In this document: positions 1 to 9,336 of the stretch, piece by piece
How the letters are laid out: each line of letters starts with the position of its first letter
Numbering within the stretch: the stretch's first letter is position 1
DNA from: a virus
Strand: one strand, 5' to 3'
Virus record (IMG/VR): IMGVR_UViG_3300032238_000944
Span: 1 to 64,000 of that record
DNA: 64,000 nucleotides
Notes under the pieces: generated by a model
Seen by the model: the letters and a program-made list of their open reading frames with translations, nothing else
Databases searched by the model: none
What the model was told of the DNA's origin: nothing
Position numbers and translations under genes: made by a program

Positions 1-2358
1 ATAGCAGGTCCTGTAATGGATACTATTATTAATTTTTCTGGAATGTTATTGAATGGAATGGTATCATTTGTAGATGCTGGTTATAAAGCAGTTGATGCTA
101 CTCGTGGTTTAGTTGGCAAAACATTTGGAGAAGATGCATTAAAGAATTTTGATAAACTTGCAGGTGATTTTGAGAAATTTATGAATCTCGCCATCATTGT
201 TGGAATGGCAAGTGCTGATTTTGGAATGGAGCGTCTTAGTACTAGGGGAGGAGCAAAAGTTGCTGGTGCAGCATTAACTTCGGGAGCAAGAAAAGTAGGA
301 TTTAGTGGTTATGGTGCTGGCACCGCAATGACTCCAGGAAGATATCGTATGCCTGGACAAGCTGCTGCAGGAGGATTTGAACTAGAATCAACAAGAAAAG
401 CTCTTAGTTTTGAACAATCTGTGGCTTTAAGAGCAGGAACAAGAGCAGAAACAAAATTGGGCGCCAAGATAGGATCCAAAGTACTTAAAGCAATTCCATT
501 TTTAGGTGCTGGACTTGCAATTGTTGAAGGTATAATGAGAATTAAGGATGGTGATTATGTTGGAGGATTGCTTTCCTTTGGTTCTGCAATTCCTGTTGCT
601 GGTTGGGCATTTTTAGCACTTGATATTGCTCGTGAATTTATGGGTGGGCCAGAATTTGATAAATCTGTTGGAAGAGCATTCAGTGGGAGATCTGGATTAA
701 CGGATAGACAGGTTCAGCAAAGAACACCATCTGTATCTGGTCCTTCCATTATGGGACTTGCTGGAGGAGGTTCAACATCACCAGTTAGAAGAAAAGTTTC
801 TAAAGTTAAAAGAAAAGTTTCTGCAAAAGCACCAACTACAAAAGTAAAACCTGGTTCTTCAGTTGGTGGCAAACAGAATATCGTAAAAATATTCCCAGAA
901 AGCAAAAAAAATTCTAAGCAATCAAATCCTCTTGGATACCTTGAGGGTTCTGCAACATCCTTAGGAAAGGCACCAAATTTTGGTCCACTCTTCACCATTG
1001 CGATGAAGACTGTTCTTGGAGAAAAACCAACATTAACAGATTATAAAAATGCTGGAATAGGATTGAATGCTTGGGCAGCAAATAGTATTACAAATGTTGG
1101 AGGATTTGCTAGTGGTGGTGAAGTAGATGGAAGAATGCTTTTTGCTGGTCAAGACATGAGTGATGCAATTGCAAAATCAATTCAAACTTCAGTGTCATCA
1201 GAAGTTGATAGAACAATTAATGATTTGATGAAGCAATTGACATTACAAACAATTGGTCCTGATGTAGAAAGTATGAAAGAAACTCCTGGACAACCTGGAC
1301 AAATGGCACCTGGTTCCGTTGCTGGAGGTCAATTAACAGTTGGACAATTGGTTGGATTGGCAAAAGGAGCAGGATTTTCCGAAAATGAAGCTGTTATTAT
1401 GGCAGCAATTGCATTAGGTGAATCTGGTGGCAATTCTAATAAAACCAATTTTGTTCCTCCCGATAAATCCTATGGTCTTTGGCAAATTAATATGATTGGC
1501 GGTCTTGGTCCTGCAAGACTAAAAGAATTTGGATTGAGCAGTGAAAGTCAATTATTAGATCCAGTAACAAATGCTAAGGCAGCATATGCAATTAGAAAAA
1601 GTCAGGGTTTAGGTGCTTGGACAGTTTATAAAGCAGGAATATATAAAAATTATTTAAAAGAAGCTGAAGCGGCAAGAGGTGCTCCTTCATTAGCAACATC
1701 GCCTGTTGCTGGTGGAGCAAAAGGATATTCTGGATATATTACTGGAGATCCATCAAGTCCAAATTATGATCCTTCTCATGGAGGTAATAATTATCACGAT
1801 CACCTATCATTCAAAGATAGAGCAACAGCAGAAAGAGCATATAAATTTTTCCAATCAAAAGGATTTAGAGTTACCGAATTTAAAGGGTATAATCCTGTAG
1901 GAAGACATTCTCCAGGATCACTTCATTATTCTGGATTGGCATTTGATATTCCAGGATCTCAAGTTCCTGTTGGACAAGAAACAGCAATGTCAGCTAGGGT
2001 TAGATCTACTTTGTCACAATTTAATGCAATGGCAGTGGGTGGTAGAGTATCCAAACCAACTTTTGCATTGATTGGTGAAAAAGGTAAAGAATTTGTATTT
2101 GATGCTGATACTACAAAAGGTTTGGATCAAATGATGCCAGGCCTGTTGGATCATTTAAATGCTGCAAAGACTAAACCACAGTTAGCAAGTATTCTTAGAT
2201 CTTATTCAGATGACCCTGAAATGATTGTAATTCCAACTACACAATCATCACCACCACCATCAAAATCAATGTCCTCTGGAGGATACGCATCTTCTGGTAG
2301 TGTAAATAGTCAGGATAACTCCTGGATGTTTGATCGTCTAGCAACAGGAACTGGTTAA
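1..2358 (+). CDS. Tape-measure-like tail protein with two peptidoglycan-hydrolase-like domains (5' partial)
   Basis: The frame is open to base 1 and the first ATG (base 16) has no ribosome site, so the gene probably begins upstream. Counting from that ATG, residues about 443-541 look like a lytic transglycosylase/lysozyme domain with the usual ALGESGG context and catalytic Glu about 469. Residues about 634-644 match the M15 DD-peptidase zinc motif SxHxxGxAxD (His637, Asp644). A later segment (about 675-695, GGRVSKPTFALIGEKGKEF) is the hallmark seen near the C-terminus of many tail tape-measure proteins. A Lys-rich linker lies near residues 255-285. It sits directly before hub genes, so I infer a tail-core protein that sets tail length and opens the cell wall at injection. 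It could instead be annotated as a hub-associated lysozyme. Confidence 0.75.
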   Translation: MAGPVMDTIINFSGMLLNGMVSFVDAGYKAVDATRGLVGKTFGEDALKNFDKLAGDFEKFMNLAIIVGMASADFGMERLSTRGGAKVAGAALTSGARKVGFSGYGAGTAMTPGRYRMPGQAAAGGFELESTRKALSFEQSVALRAGTRAETKLGAKIGSKVLKAIPFLGAGLAIVEGIMRIKDGDYVGGLLSFGSAIPVAGWAFLALDIAREFMGGPEFDKSVGRAFSGRSGLTDRQVQQRTPSVSGPSIMGLAGGGSTSPVRRKVSKVKRKVSAKAPTTKVKPGSSVGGKQNIVKIFPESKKNSKQSNPLGYLEGSATSLGKAPNFGPLFTIAMKTVLGEKPTLTDYKNAGIGLNAWAANSITNVGGFASGGEVDGRMLFAGQDMSDAIAKSIQTSVSSEVDRTINDLMKQLTLQTIGPDVESMKETPGQPGQMAPGSVAGGQLTVGQLVGLAKGAGFSENEAVIMAAIALGESGGNSNKTNFVPPDKSYGLWQINMIGGLGPARLKEFGLSSESQLLDPVTNAKAAYAIRKSQGLGAWTVYKAGIYKNYLKEAEAARGAPSLATSPVAGGAKGYSGYITGDPSSPNYDPSHGGNNYHDHLSFKDRATAERAYKFFQSKGFRVTEFKGYNPVGRHSPGSLHYSGLAFDIPGSQVPVGQETAMSARVRSTLSQFNAMAVGGRVSKPTFALIGEKGKEFVFDADTTKGLDQMMPGLLDHLNAAKTKPQLASILRSYSDDPEMIVIPTTQSSPPPSKSMSSGGYASSGSVNSQDNSWMFDRLATGTG

Positions 2359-2363
2359 CAAAT

Positions 2364-3773
2364 ATGGCACAAGTATTTGAAACACGCAAAAAGAGTGAAA
2401 ATAATATTACCAAATTTGAGATCTATCCAAATAATGGTGGAGATCCAATTGATGTAACTCAGGGAGTTACAGAACTATATTATTATGAAAATGTATTATC
2501 TGAAAGTGTTAAACTTACAGTCTTTGTTGTTGATACTGGAAATGCACAAAAGGCTGATGATGGAACTGGAGGAAAGATTGGTATTGATGATGCTTTGAAA
2601 TTAGGTAATGGTGAAAAGATATACTTAGAATTTAATGATGGATGGTACGAGAAAGATAAAAAAGCATCGACCACAACATATCAACAAAAAAATCCACATA
2701 AACTTTCATTTGTATCGGAAAATACTGCATTGTATTTGAATGAGAAAGAAAAACTATCTGAGCATACACAAAAAAGTGTGTACATGTTTGATTTGGTATC
2801 CAAAGAATATTTGATGAATGAAAGTAAAAGAGTCAATAAAAGATATGATGGAAAAATTTCAGAATCTGCTAGAAAAATTTTAAAAGATGTATTAGAGACA
2901 AAAAAAGAACTTGATATTGAGGTATCTGAGAACAACTATAATTTTATTGGAACTGCTAAAAAACCTTTATGGACACTTTTATGGTTGGCTAAAAAAGCAA
3001 TTCCACAAAAGAAAAATGCAAATGGTAATACTGCTGGATATTTCTTCTTTGAAACTTATGATGGTTATAAGTTTAAGTCAATAGACACCTTACTATCAGA
3101 TACTGGTGAAGGAGATAATGGCAGTAAAGTTAAATACAAGTCTTATATCTTTAACAACAGCACATCATCCGTTGTTCCTGTTGGATATGATGGAAAGATC
3201 CTAAACTATGAATCATCAAATACGGGAAACTTTCAAAGTAATTTGATGACTGGTTCTTATAATTCTGCAAAAAATGCAGTAAATGCTTTTGATAGTTCCT
3301 TTAATCAGAATCAAATTGATATTTCAAAACAAATCAAAGGTGTAAGTATTGCAGGTTTAGATTTTAATTTCGTTAATAATGCATTCACTCAACTTCCATC
3401 TAGATTTTCTTGGAGTTTTGATTCTGTGGGTGTTCTACCAACAGGAAATAATTTAGAAGAACAACTTGACAAATCAAAGGAATTGGATATAGATAAATCC
3501 AAGATTCAAAACAGAGCAGCAGCAAGATATAATCAACTATTTACGATTAAATTAGAAATTATGATTGCAGGGGATTTTAGTCTTAGGGCAGGAGATTTGA
3601 TTTATTGTGATTTTCCAGAACTCACAAATAAAACAAATACTGGTAATAATCCACGTATGAGTGGTATATATATGATATCGGCTCTTTGTCACCGTATAGC
3701 ACATAATCAAACATATACAAAACTTGAATTGATTAGAGATTCCTATGGTAGAAAACCTAATAAAGTAAAATGA
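2364..3773 (+). CDS. Baseplate hub protein, gp27-like
   Basis: 469 residues, starting 5 bases after the previous stop. The N-terminus reads as a beta-rich domain ending in strongly patterned strands (ESVKLTVFVVDTG). The middle contains a helical segment followed by NFIGTAKKPLWTLLWLAKKA, a W/L-rich segment resembling the region of T4 gp27-type hub proteins that packs in the trimeric torus. T4 gp27 has 391 residues, so this would be slightly longer. Its position just before the gp5-like gene supports a hub role. The identification rests on overall pattern and gene order rather than a diagnostic motif. Confidence 0.6.
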   Translation: MAQVFETRKKSENNITKFEIYPNNGGDPIDVTQGVTELYYYENVLSESVKLTVFVVDTGNAQKADDGTGGKIGIDDALKLGNGEKIYLEFNDGWYEKDKKASTTTYQQKNPHKLSFVSENTALYLNEKEKLSEHTQKSVYMFDLVSKEYLMNESKRVNKRYDGKISESARKILKDVLETKKELDIEVSENNYNFIGTAKKPLWTLLWLAKKAIPQKKNANGNTAGYFFFETYDGYKFKSIDTLLSDTGEGDNGSKVKYKSYIFNNSTSSVVPVGYDGKILNYESSNTGNFQSNLMTGSYNSAKNAVNAFDSSFNQNQIDISKQIKGVSIAGLDFNFVNNAFTQLPSRFSWSFDSVGVLPTGNNLEEQLDKSKELDIDKSKIQNRAAARYNQLFTIKLEIMIAGDFSLRAGDLIYCDFPELTNKTNTGNNPRMSGIYMISALCHRIAHNQTYTKLELIRDSYGRKPNKVK

Positions 3774-3988
3774 ACGACAGAACACTCCAACAACACATCA
3801 ATAACGATAAAGACGAACTGGATAATCCGAATACTAGTGGTCAACGTCGTCGCCATTTAGAAGCAGAATTAGATGCTTTAGAGCAATATCAAGTAAATCA
3901 TCCAGATGATGATCATGATCCAACAGGATTAGAACTTTATTGTGATTCAAATCCAGAAGCACTCGAATGTAGAATTTATGAAGATTGA
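3770..3988 (+). CDS. Small acidic hypothetical protein between hub genes
   Basis: 72 residues, very rich in Asp, Glu, Asn and His, predicted mainly helical in its first half (QRRRHLEAELDALEQYQ). It overlaps the upstream stop by four bases (ATGA), which suggests translational coupling, and ends just before the gp5-like gene. No family recognised. Location implies a small baseplate or assembly factor, but nothing in the sequence proves that. Confidence 0.7.
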   Translation: MNDRTLQQHINNDKDELDNPNTSGQRRRHLEAELDALEQYQVNHPDDDHDPTGLELYCDSNPEALECRIYED

Positions 3989-3990
3989 TT

Positions 3991-6783
3991 ATGTCTGAAG
4001 CATTGTCCTCTGGTAATTTTGAATCTGATTTTATAACTCATCCGCCGAGGTGGTTTGGTAGAGTTGTATCTAAAGAATCTTGGACTGGGAATATCTCATC
4101 ATCAAAGACTACAAATGTTGGTGATAATAAAGGATGGGGTTATCGATATAAAGTAAGAATTTTTAGTTGGTATACGGGAGATACAAATACAGTTCCCGAT
4201 GATCAATTGCCAATGGCTAGTGTTGTTTTACCAACAACAGCAGGTTCTGGTATGGGTGGATCTGGAATGACACCATCTATTGAACCGGGATCACTTGTTA
4301 CTGGATTCTTCATGGATGGAATGGGAGGCCAAGAACCATGGATCGATGGCATTCTTGGTAACTCAAATAATAATATTCCAAAAAAACAAGGAGGAAAGTC
4401 CCCAACAGATAAAAAGGCTTTACCAACTCCACCAAATGTTGATCAGTTAAGTGCCGATTCTTTAAAAAGACTTTTAAATCCTGCAAGGACTCCAACATCA
4501 GCAGAGTTTGCTGCAGCATCTCAAGCAAGACAACTAGCAAAAGCAGCAGGACTTTCATCAGCAGAAGTTGAAAGGCAAGTGTTAATTGCAACAGTTAAAG
4601 CAAAAGATGCTGCAATTAGTCAACCATCTAAACCACAATTTCTTGGGTATTCTGCCTTAAATGATACCTTTAAAGATGGTACAAATCCAAGTAAGGTTCC
4701 TGATTTTTGTAGAGTGGGAGATGCCCCACTTTCAACATTTGATGCTATTCAATTAAAAGTAGAGTCAACTGCAAAAAGTCTCAAAGATAGTATCAAAAAG
4801 GTTCCTTTGTTGGATGTTTCCAAAGATGGAAATTCTCCAATAAAGGGAATTCAGCAAACAATGAAAAATTTCTTGAATACTGTTCAAGAATTAAAAAGGG
4901 AATATAATCAAGCAACATCTACTCAAGGAGATCCTACATTTTTAGAAAAAATTCAAAAAGTTCTTGGAGATGCTTCTAAAGAAATTGCAAAGTTTACTAA
5001 AAATATTTTAGGTGGAGTTAAATCTTTTATTTTTGATAAGTTAGATGTTAACATTAAAAAGATTACTCCATATTTGTTTCCAAGTGAAATGCCAAAATTA
5101 TATGATCTTGTAAATCAAGGATTAGATAAAATTTCTTGTCTTTTTAAAAATATTATTGGAGGTTTACAAGGATTGATTGGTGGACTTCTTGGAGGAATCT
5201 TAGATAAATTTGTGACTGCACCATCTTGTGCGGCACAGAATTTGATGAGTAAAATTTTAAATCCAATTCTTGCAATTCTTACTGGTGGATTAAGTTCAAT
5301 TTTAGGTCCGATTAATGCTCTTTTTAGCAGTGTAACAGGTATTACTTCTCTTGCAACAAATTTATTAGGAACAGCAACTTCTTCACTTGGAGGATTAGTT
5401 GGAAGTATTTCTGGAATTGCAGGTTCTGTTTCTGGAGTTTTTGGTCAACTTAGTGGAGTTGTTGGATCTTTAGGTGCGATTGGTGGTCAAATTGAAGGTC
5501 TTGGAGAACAAATTGGATCTGCATTGGGAAAACTTGGAGGTCTTTCTTTAGATGGACTTGGTTCTGATTTATTAAGTGCTTTAGATTTTATTCCTGGTAT
5601 TTTGAAATTCTTTTCTTGTGATGAACCACAGAAAAAACCATCATATAATACAATCACTCAGGATGGACCAGCAATTCCTGGTGCTCCTGGAGCAGATTTA
5701 TTTGGAAACATTTCAAAAGTCATTGGTTCTGTAACTGCAATTCAAGGCCAAATTGGAGGACTTGTAGGTCAAGTCACAGGAATTGTAGATCAAATTCAAA
5801 GTTTAATTTCATCAGGAGAATCTGTTCCTAACTATTTGCTTAATCAAGTAAGTGGAATTGTAGGTCAATTTAGTGGAATTGTTGGACAATTTGCAGATCT
5901 TGCTGATGGAGTTTCTGGTTCCTCTGGTAATTGTAACAAAGGTCCTGTTGCTTGTGGTCCACCAACTGTTACAATTTTTGGTGGTGGAGGAACGGGAGCT
6001 GCAGCAAATGCAGTTATTAGTCCTGAATCATCGTCAGTCATTGCATTTAATATTATAAATCCTGGAAGTGGTTATACAACTCCTCCTACTGTAGTTCTTG
6101 AAGATCCTTGCGGCCGAGGAAATGGTTCTTGTTTAGATGCAGTTATAGAAGATGGTAAACTTACTAATATTGTTATTTGTGCGCCTGGCAATGGATATTT
6201 ACCAGCACCAGATGGAAGTCTAGGTGGAGATGGTGCAACCTGGAAAGCAGCAGATGAAGGTTATGTTGAGTGTCCTGATGGAGATACATTCGTCGTTCAA
6301 CCAGGAAGACCAATTAATGTTGATGCAGGATGTACATATTATGCACCAGGACAACCACCAGTCGTTTTAGAACAGGCACAAACAATTACATTAGGATTGC
6401 AAGCAGTTCAACCACCAGCAGTAGAAACAACCCCTGTTCTTCTATGTCTTGATAGCATTGAAGTTGCAGATGGTGGATTTGGTTACGAGCAGGGAGATCA
6501 AATCATTATTACTCCAGATAATGGCGTTGTTGCCGAACCTGTAATTAATGATCGTGGCCAAATTGAGAGAATAAATATTGTATCTGGTGGTTGTGGATTT
6601 ACTGACTTACCAGAAATCAGAACAAATTCCGAAACTGGATTTAATGCAGAGTTTCTTCCAGTTCTCAAAGTTACACCTGTTGCGGATGTAACTGCAATTC
6701 CAGCAGGAATTCAAGTTGTTCAAGTTGTTGATTGTGTAGGAAAAATTCCACCAAAACAAGATTTCTTTACTGTTACTAGATAA
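3991..6783 (+). CDS. 5: Baseplate central hub protein, gp5-like, lacking lysozyme domain
   Basis: About 930 residues. I prefer ATG 3991 over an in-frame TTG at 3985. Residues 1-125 match the gp5 N-terminal OB-fold pattern: a WFGRVV start, LPMASVVLPTT, a GMGGSGMTPSIEPGSLVTGFFMD-type stretch and then PWIDGILG. In T4 this domain is followed by a T4-lysozyme domain; here there is none. Instead comes a helical region (about 150-380), a long Gly/Leu/Ile-rich low-complexity region (about 380-560) and a beta-rich C-terminal part with a GSGYTTPP motif near residue 690. The wall-degrading role therefore seems to have moved to another protein, possibly the tape-measure-like gene upstream. The gp5 family assignment is firm for the N-terminus only. 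Confidence 0.8.
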   Translation: MSEALSSGNFESDFITHPPRWFGRVVSKESWTGNISSSKTTNVGDNKGWGYRYKVRIFSWYTGDTNTVPDDQLPMASVVLPTTAGSGMGGSGMTPSIEPGSLVTGFFMDGMGGQEPWIDGILGNSNNNIPKKQGGKSPTDKKALPTPPNVDQLSADSLKRLLNPARTPTSAEFAAASQARQLAKAAGLSSAEVERQVLIATVKAKDAAISQPSKPQFLGYSALNDTFKDGTNPSKVPDFCRVGDAPLSTFDAIQLKVESTAKSLKDSIKKVPLLDVSKDGNSPIKGIQQTMKNFLNTVQELKREYNQATSTQGDPTFLEKIQKVLGDASKEIAKFTKNILGGVKSFIFDKLDVNIKKITPYLFPSEMPKLYDLVNQGLDKISCLFKNIIGGLQGLIGGLLGGILDKFVTAPSCAAQNLMSKILNPILAILTGGLSSILGPINALFSSVTGITSLATNLLGTATSSLGGLVGSISGIAGSVSGVFGQLSGVVGSLGAIGGQIEGLGEQIGSALGKLGGLSLDGLGSDLLSALDFIPGILKFFSCDEPQKKPSYNTITQDGPAIPGAPGADLFGNISKVIGSVTAIQGQIGGLVGQVTGIVDQIQSLISSGESVPNYLLNQVSGIVGQFSGIVGQFADLADGVSGSSGNCNKGPVACGPPTVTIFGGGGTGAAANAVISPESSSVIAFNIINPGSGYTTPPTVVLEDPCGRGNGSCLDAVIEDGKLTNIVICAPGNGYLPAPDGSLGGDGATWKAADEGYVECPDGDTFVVQPGRPINVDAGCTYYAPGQPPVVLEQAQTITLGLQAVQPPAVETTPVLLCLDSIEVADGGFGYEQGDQIIITPDNGVVAEPVINDRGQIERINIVSGGCGFTDLPEIRTNSETGFNAEFLPVLKVTPVADVTAIPAGIQVVQVVDCVGKIPPKQDFFTVTR

Positions 6784-6788
6784 ATTTT

Positions 6789-8105
6789 ATGGCTAAATCT
6801 AAAAATAATGAATCAAAAGAAATTAGAACAAAGGATGGTAATCTAAAATTTGGTCATATTCACGAAGATGAAATAATTTCTTCAGTTATGATGCAAGGTC
6901 AAAATGGCCTTGACTTCATTACAATTGATCAAACTGGAAAAAGGCAAGGTTGGATTTGGAATCGTTCCAGAGGTCGTTATCAAATTATAACCGGAGATAA
7001 TATTCCAGAAGATCAACCAGCAATTTATATCAGTTCTGCTGGTGGAGATGGAATGGCACCAGGTAACATTGAATTTGTTACCAAAGGAACTTTTAAAATC
7101 TGTGCAGAAAATATTGAGTTTATTGCATCAGGTAGCGACAATAATTCTGGAAATATTACATTACAAGGAAATCAAAATATCAAACTTGATGGTGGCAAAG
7201 CTATTAGTATTGACTCAAAAGAATCTACTTCAATTACTGCAGCAGCAGATTTGAATTTAACTGCAACAAATTCAATGAAAAATACTGCAGGACATCATCA
7301 ACAAAAAAGTAATGCAAGTGCCTCTAAAGAACCTGCGTTTCCTGTGGCTGGTAATGCAGACTTTCAGCATATTACCGGACAATTATTTGTAACCAATGCA
7401 GAATCAAAACCAAAAGCACTGGGAAGAGGTTCAAATAGAATTGATGGATCTGCCTATATGATGGGCCCAGTGCAAATTGGTAAAGACAGTGACTACTCTA
7501 AAGTAGATGCAACTGTAATGATTTCTAATACTAATAATGCAGACTGTGCAGTTCCAGAAAATGCATTATTTGTAAAAGGAAAAACAACAAATCAAGGAAA
7601 TCTTGCCGTAACTCAAAATATTTCTGCTGGAGGAGATATTTCTGCTGAAGGAAATATCACTGCATCAGAAGTCACTGCAGGTGGAGTTAGTTTAACATCA
7701 AGAAAAGCATTTGATATTCCACATCCCACTAAAGATGGGTGGAGACTTAGACATATTTGTCTAGAAGGCCCAAGTGCGGATGTCTATGTAAGAGGTAGAG
7801 TTACAAACAAAACTGCAATTGAATTACCAGAATATTGGATGGCACTAGTAGATCCAAGATCAATCACGGTATCATTAACTCCAATAGGTTCTCATCAGGA
7901 TGTTGTGATTAAAAGAATTTCTGACAATAGAGTATATCTTCAATCAAAAGGTGGAATGCCCATTGATTGTTTTTATCACATTTATGGAGAAAGAATGGAT
8001 GGAGAAAAACTAATTGTAGAATATAAAGGACAATCTGCAGAAGATTATCCAGGAGACAACAGCGCATACTCAGTTGCTGGATACCATTACGATCAGAGGG
8101 GTTGA
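6789..8105 (+). CDS. Baseplate needle-like protein with C-terminal virion domain
   Basis: 438 residues, starting 5 bases after the gp5-like gene. Residues about 115-155 form short repeating beta strands (GNITLQGN, NIKLDGGKAISIDSK) like the intertwined beta-helix of the gp5 C-terminal needle. A second repeat (ISAGGDISAEGNITASEV) follows. The last 130 residues (from about 307) contain FDIPHPTKDGWRLRHICLEG and YVRGRVTNKTAIELPEYW, a domain I recognise from other cyanophage structural proteins but whose function is not known to me. I infer a split gp5: OB-fold in the previous gene, needle here. The 3' end overlaps the -35 box of the next promoter. Confidence 0.6.
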   Translation: MAKSKNNESKEIRTKDGNLKFGHIHEDEIISSVMMQGQNGLDFITIDQTGKRQGWIWNRSRGRYQIITGDNIPEDQPAIYISSAGGDGMAPGNIEFVTKGTFKICAENIEFIASGSDNNSGNITLQGNQNIKLDGGKAISIDSKESTSITAAADLNLTATNSMKNTAGHHQQKSNASASKEPAFPVAGNADFQHITGQLFVTNAESKPKALGRGSNRIDGSAYMMGPVQIGKDSDYSKVDATVMISNTNNADCAVPENALFVKGKTTNQGNLAVTQNISAGGDISAEGNITASEVTAGGVSLTSRKAFDIPHPTKDGWRLRHICLEGPSADVYVRGRVTNKTAIELPEYWMALVDPRSITVSLTPIGSHQDVVIKRISDNRVYLQSKGGMPIDCFYHIYGERMDGEKLIVEYKGQSAEDYPGDNSAYSVAGYHYDQRG

Positions 8106-8130
8106 CACCACACCCCAGATGCCTTATAAT
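8102..8130 (+). promoter_or_regulatory. Consensus sigma-70-type promoter (TTGACA-N17-TATAAT)
   Basis: A perfect TTGACA at 8102-8107, a 17-base spacer and a perfect TATAAT at 8125-8130. The -35 box begins inside the stop region of the preceding structural gene. The -10 box is followed by GGCCAGG, a discriminator shared with promoters in the 25-45 kb island. It drives the small-gene/tRNA cassette that starts at 8158. Confidence 0.85.
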
Positions 8131-8157
8131 GGCCAGGTAACAAACGGGGAAACCTGA

Positions 8158-8352
8158 ATGCTTAATGAGACCGATGAGTATCTGACACGATGCGTCGTAG
8201 ATACAAGCAAACGCAAATTTAATCTTTACTCCAATCTTGGAGAAGAAAAAGTTGTAACTTGCGATAACATTGATGAGTTTATGAATGTTCTTACGTTCGT
8301 TCGCAATACGATTGGCGAAGGAGATGAACTTGTTTACGCAGAACCACTATGA
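8158..8352 (+). CDS. Small hypothetical protein
   Basis: 64 residues, acidic, no recognised family. It is the first gene after a consensus promoter, with its ATG 28 bases beyond the -10 box, so it is expected to be expressed by the host polymerase. It ends in an ATGA overlap with the next short gene. Confidence 0.65.
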   Translation: MLNETDEYLTRCVVDTSKRKFNLYSNLGEEKVVTCDNIDEFMNVLTFVRNTIGEGDELVYAEPL

Positions 8353-8528
8353 GAGTAGAGACTAGAGAAGCAATGGAAATGTTGTTTTCAGCAAAATGGA
8401 ACTTGCCTAAAGCAGCAAAACATGCTAATCTAACCAACAAGGAATGCAAGATTGTTTTTAATGAATACTGCAATTTCCATCCACCCACTTATGTTTCAAT
8501 TCAGAATAATCAATTAGATTTATTCTGA
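8349..8528 (+). CDS. Small protein with a possible helix-turn-helix
   Basis: 59 residues. The segment NLPKAAKHANLTNKECKIVF (about 18-37) has the spacing of a helix-turn-helix, and the small size and basic middle fit a DNA-binding peptide. That is a weak pattern match, not a family assignment. It overlaps the upstream stop by four bases (ATGA) and ends just before tRNA-Leu. Confidence 0.6.
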   Translation: MRVETREAMEMLFSAKWNLPKAAKHANLTNKECKIVFNEYCNFHPPTYVSIQNNQLDLF

Positions 8529-8536
8529 TTTTTTAT

Positions 8537-8621
8537 GGGAGCATGGTGGAATCGGTAGACACACCAGACTTAAAATCTGTTGAGCGTATAGCTCGTGGGA
8601 GTTCAAGTCTCCCTGCTCCTA
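8537..8621 (+). tRNA. tRNA-Leu (anticodon UAA)
   Basis: A class II tRNA of about 85 bases. The acceptor arm GGGAGCA pairs with TGCTCCT (first pair G-U). There is a D-arm with ATCGGTAGA, an anticodon loop CTTAAAA giving anticodon UAA, a long variable arm (GAGCGTATAGCTC) and a T-arm GGGAG-TTCAAGT-CTCCC. The discriminator base is A 8621. No CCA tail is encoded. Confidence 0.93.
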
Positions 8622-8651
8622 TTCCCTACATAATACAACGGGAAAACCAAT

Positions 8652-8921
8652 ATGGGATACAAGATTGAAACAGCATATTGCTGGTACAACAAAGGAACTC
8701 AAATTGTTTTGATGTACTTTATCAATTCTATTCCATTTACATTTGATGAACTTCCAGATCTTGTGATGGAAGATCTTGAAATTATCAAAAAAGCAGATGA
8801 ACAACGTCGCTGGGAACCAGAAGATCTTTATAGAACTTCTTTCTATCTAATCGACGAAGAATGTCATCCAATGCTTTTTGATGTTGATTTAGAAAATCCA
8901 GAGGCACTTCCTGTGGATTGA
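8652..8921 (+). CDS. Small acidic hypothetical protein between two tRNA genes
   Basis: 89 residues, acidic, with a hydrophobic N-terminal half (QIVLMYFINSIPFTF) and a charged C-terminus. No family recognised. It lies between tRNA-Leu and tRNA-Thr and is probably co-transcribed with them. Confidence 0.65.
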   Translation: MGYKIETAYCWYNKGTQIVLMYFINSIPFTFDELPDLVMEDLEIIKKADEQRRWEPEDLYRTSFYLIDEECHPMLFDVDLENPEALPVD

Positions 8922-8926
8922 TTTTT

Positions 8927-8999
8927 GCCCTTGTAGCTCAGTTGGTAGAGCGCGGTTTTTGTAAATCCGATGTCGCTGGTTCAAGTCCAGTCGGGGGCT
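8927..8999 (+). tRNA. tRNA-Thr (anticodon UGU)
   Basis: 73 bases. The acceptor GCCCTTG pairs with CGGGGGC (two G-U pairs). There is a D-arm AGCTCAGTTGGTAGAGC, an anticodon loop TTTGTAA (anticodon UGU) and a T-loop TTCAAGT in a GCTGG/CCAGT stem. The anticodon stem CGGTT/ATCCG contains one U-U mismatch. The discriminator is U. No CCA is encoded. Confidence 0.9.
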
Positions 9000-9017
9000 C
9001 TGAGTTTATAACTCCAA

Positions 9018-9173
9018 ATGTCACTTATTTCACAAAAAGACAGAGCACTTACAATCAAAGCATTAGAGCATTATACTGCTTCATTTAAGGATATTATGAC
9101 TGAAAGTGAAAGAGCAGAAGTTAATGCGCTTCTTAACTGGATCAAATTGGAATATAATAAAAATGAACATTAA
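9018..9173 (+). CDS. Small helical hypothetical protein
   Basis: 51 residues, predicted almost entirely helical (RALTIKALEHYTASFKDIM, ERAEVNALLNWIKLEYN). It begins 18 bases after tRNA-Thr and overlaps the next gene by 11 bases. No family recognised. The overlap with a better-supported gene and the sensible amino-acid composition favour it being real. Confidence 0.55.
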   Translation: MSLISQKDRALTIKALEHYTASFKDIMTESERAEVNALLNWIKLEYNKNEH

Positions 9174-9336
9174 ACTTTGGTACTGTGAAGGAATGAAACA
9201 ATGGAGATGGACATTGACAGACTCCTCACGTCCTATTCGTAAACAAGAATCTGGACAAAGACCATTTCTTCGTGATGCGATGAATGATGTTGCAAATACT
9301 GTTGAATATATGTTGGAAACAAAACAAAACGAATGA
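9163..9336 (+). CDS. Small hypothetical protein
   Basis: 57 residues from ATG 9163; an upstream in-frame GTG at 9106 would overlap the previous gene heavily and is unlikely. It is rich in Trp (KLWYCEGMKQWRWTLTD), suggesting a small beta hairpin, followed by a helix. It overlaps the Mom-like gene by four bases (ATGA), so the two may be translated together. Confidence 0.6.
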   Translation: MNIKLWYCEGMKQWRWTLTDSSRPIRKQESGQRPFLRDAMNDVANTVEYMLETKQNE

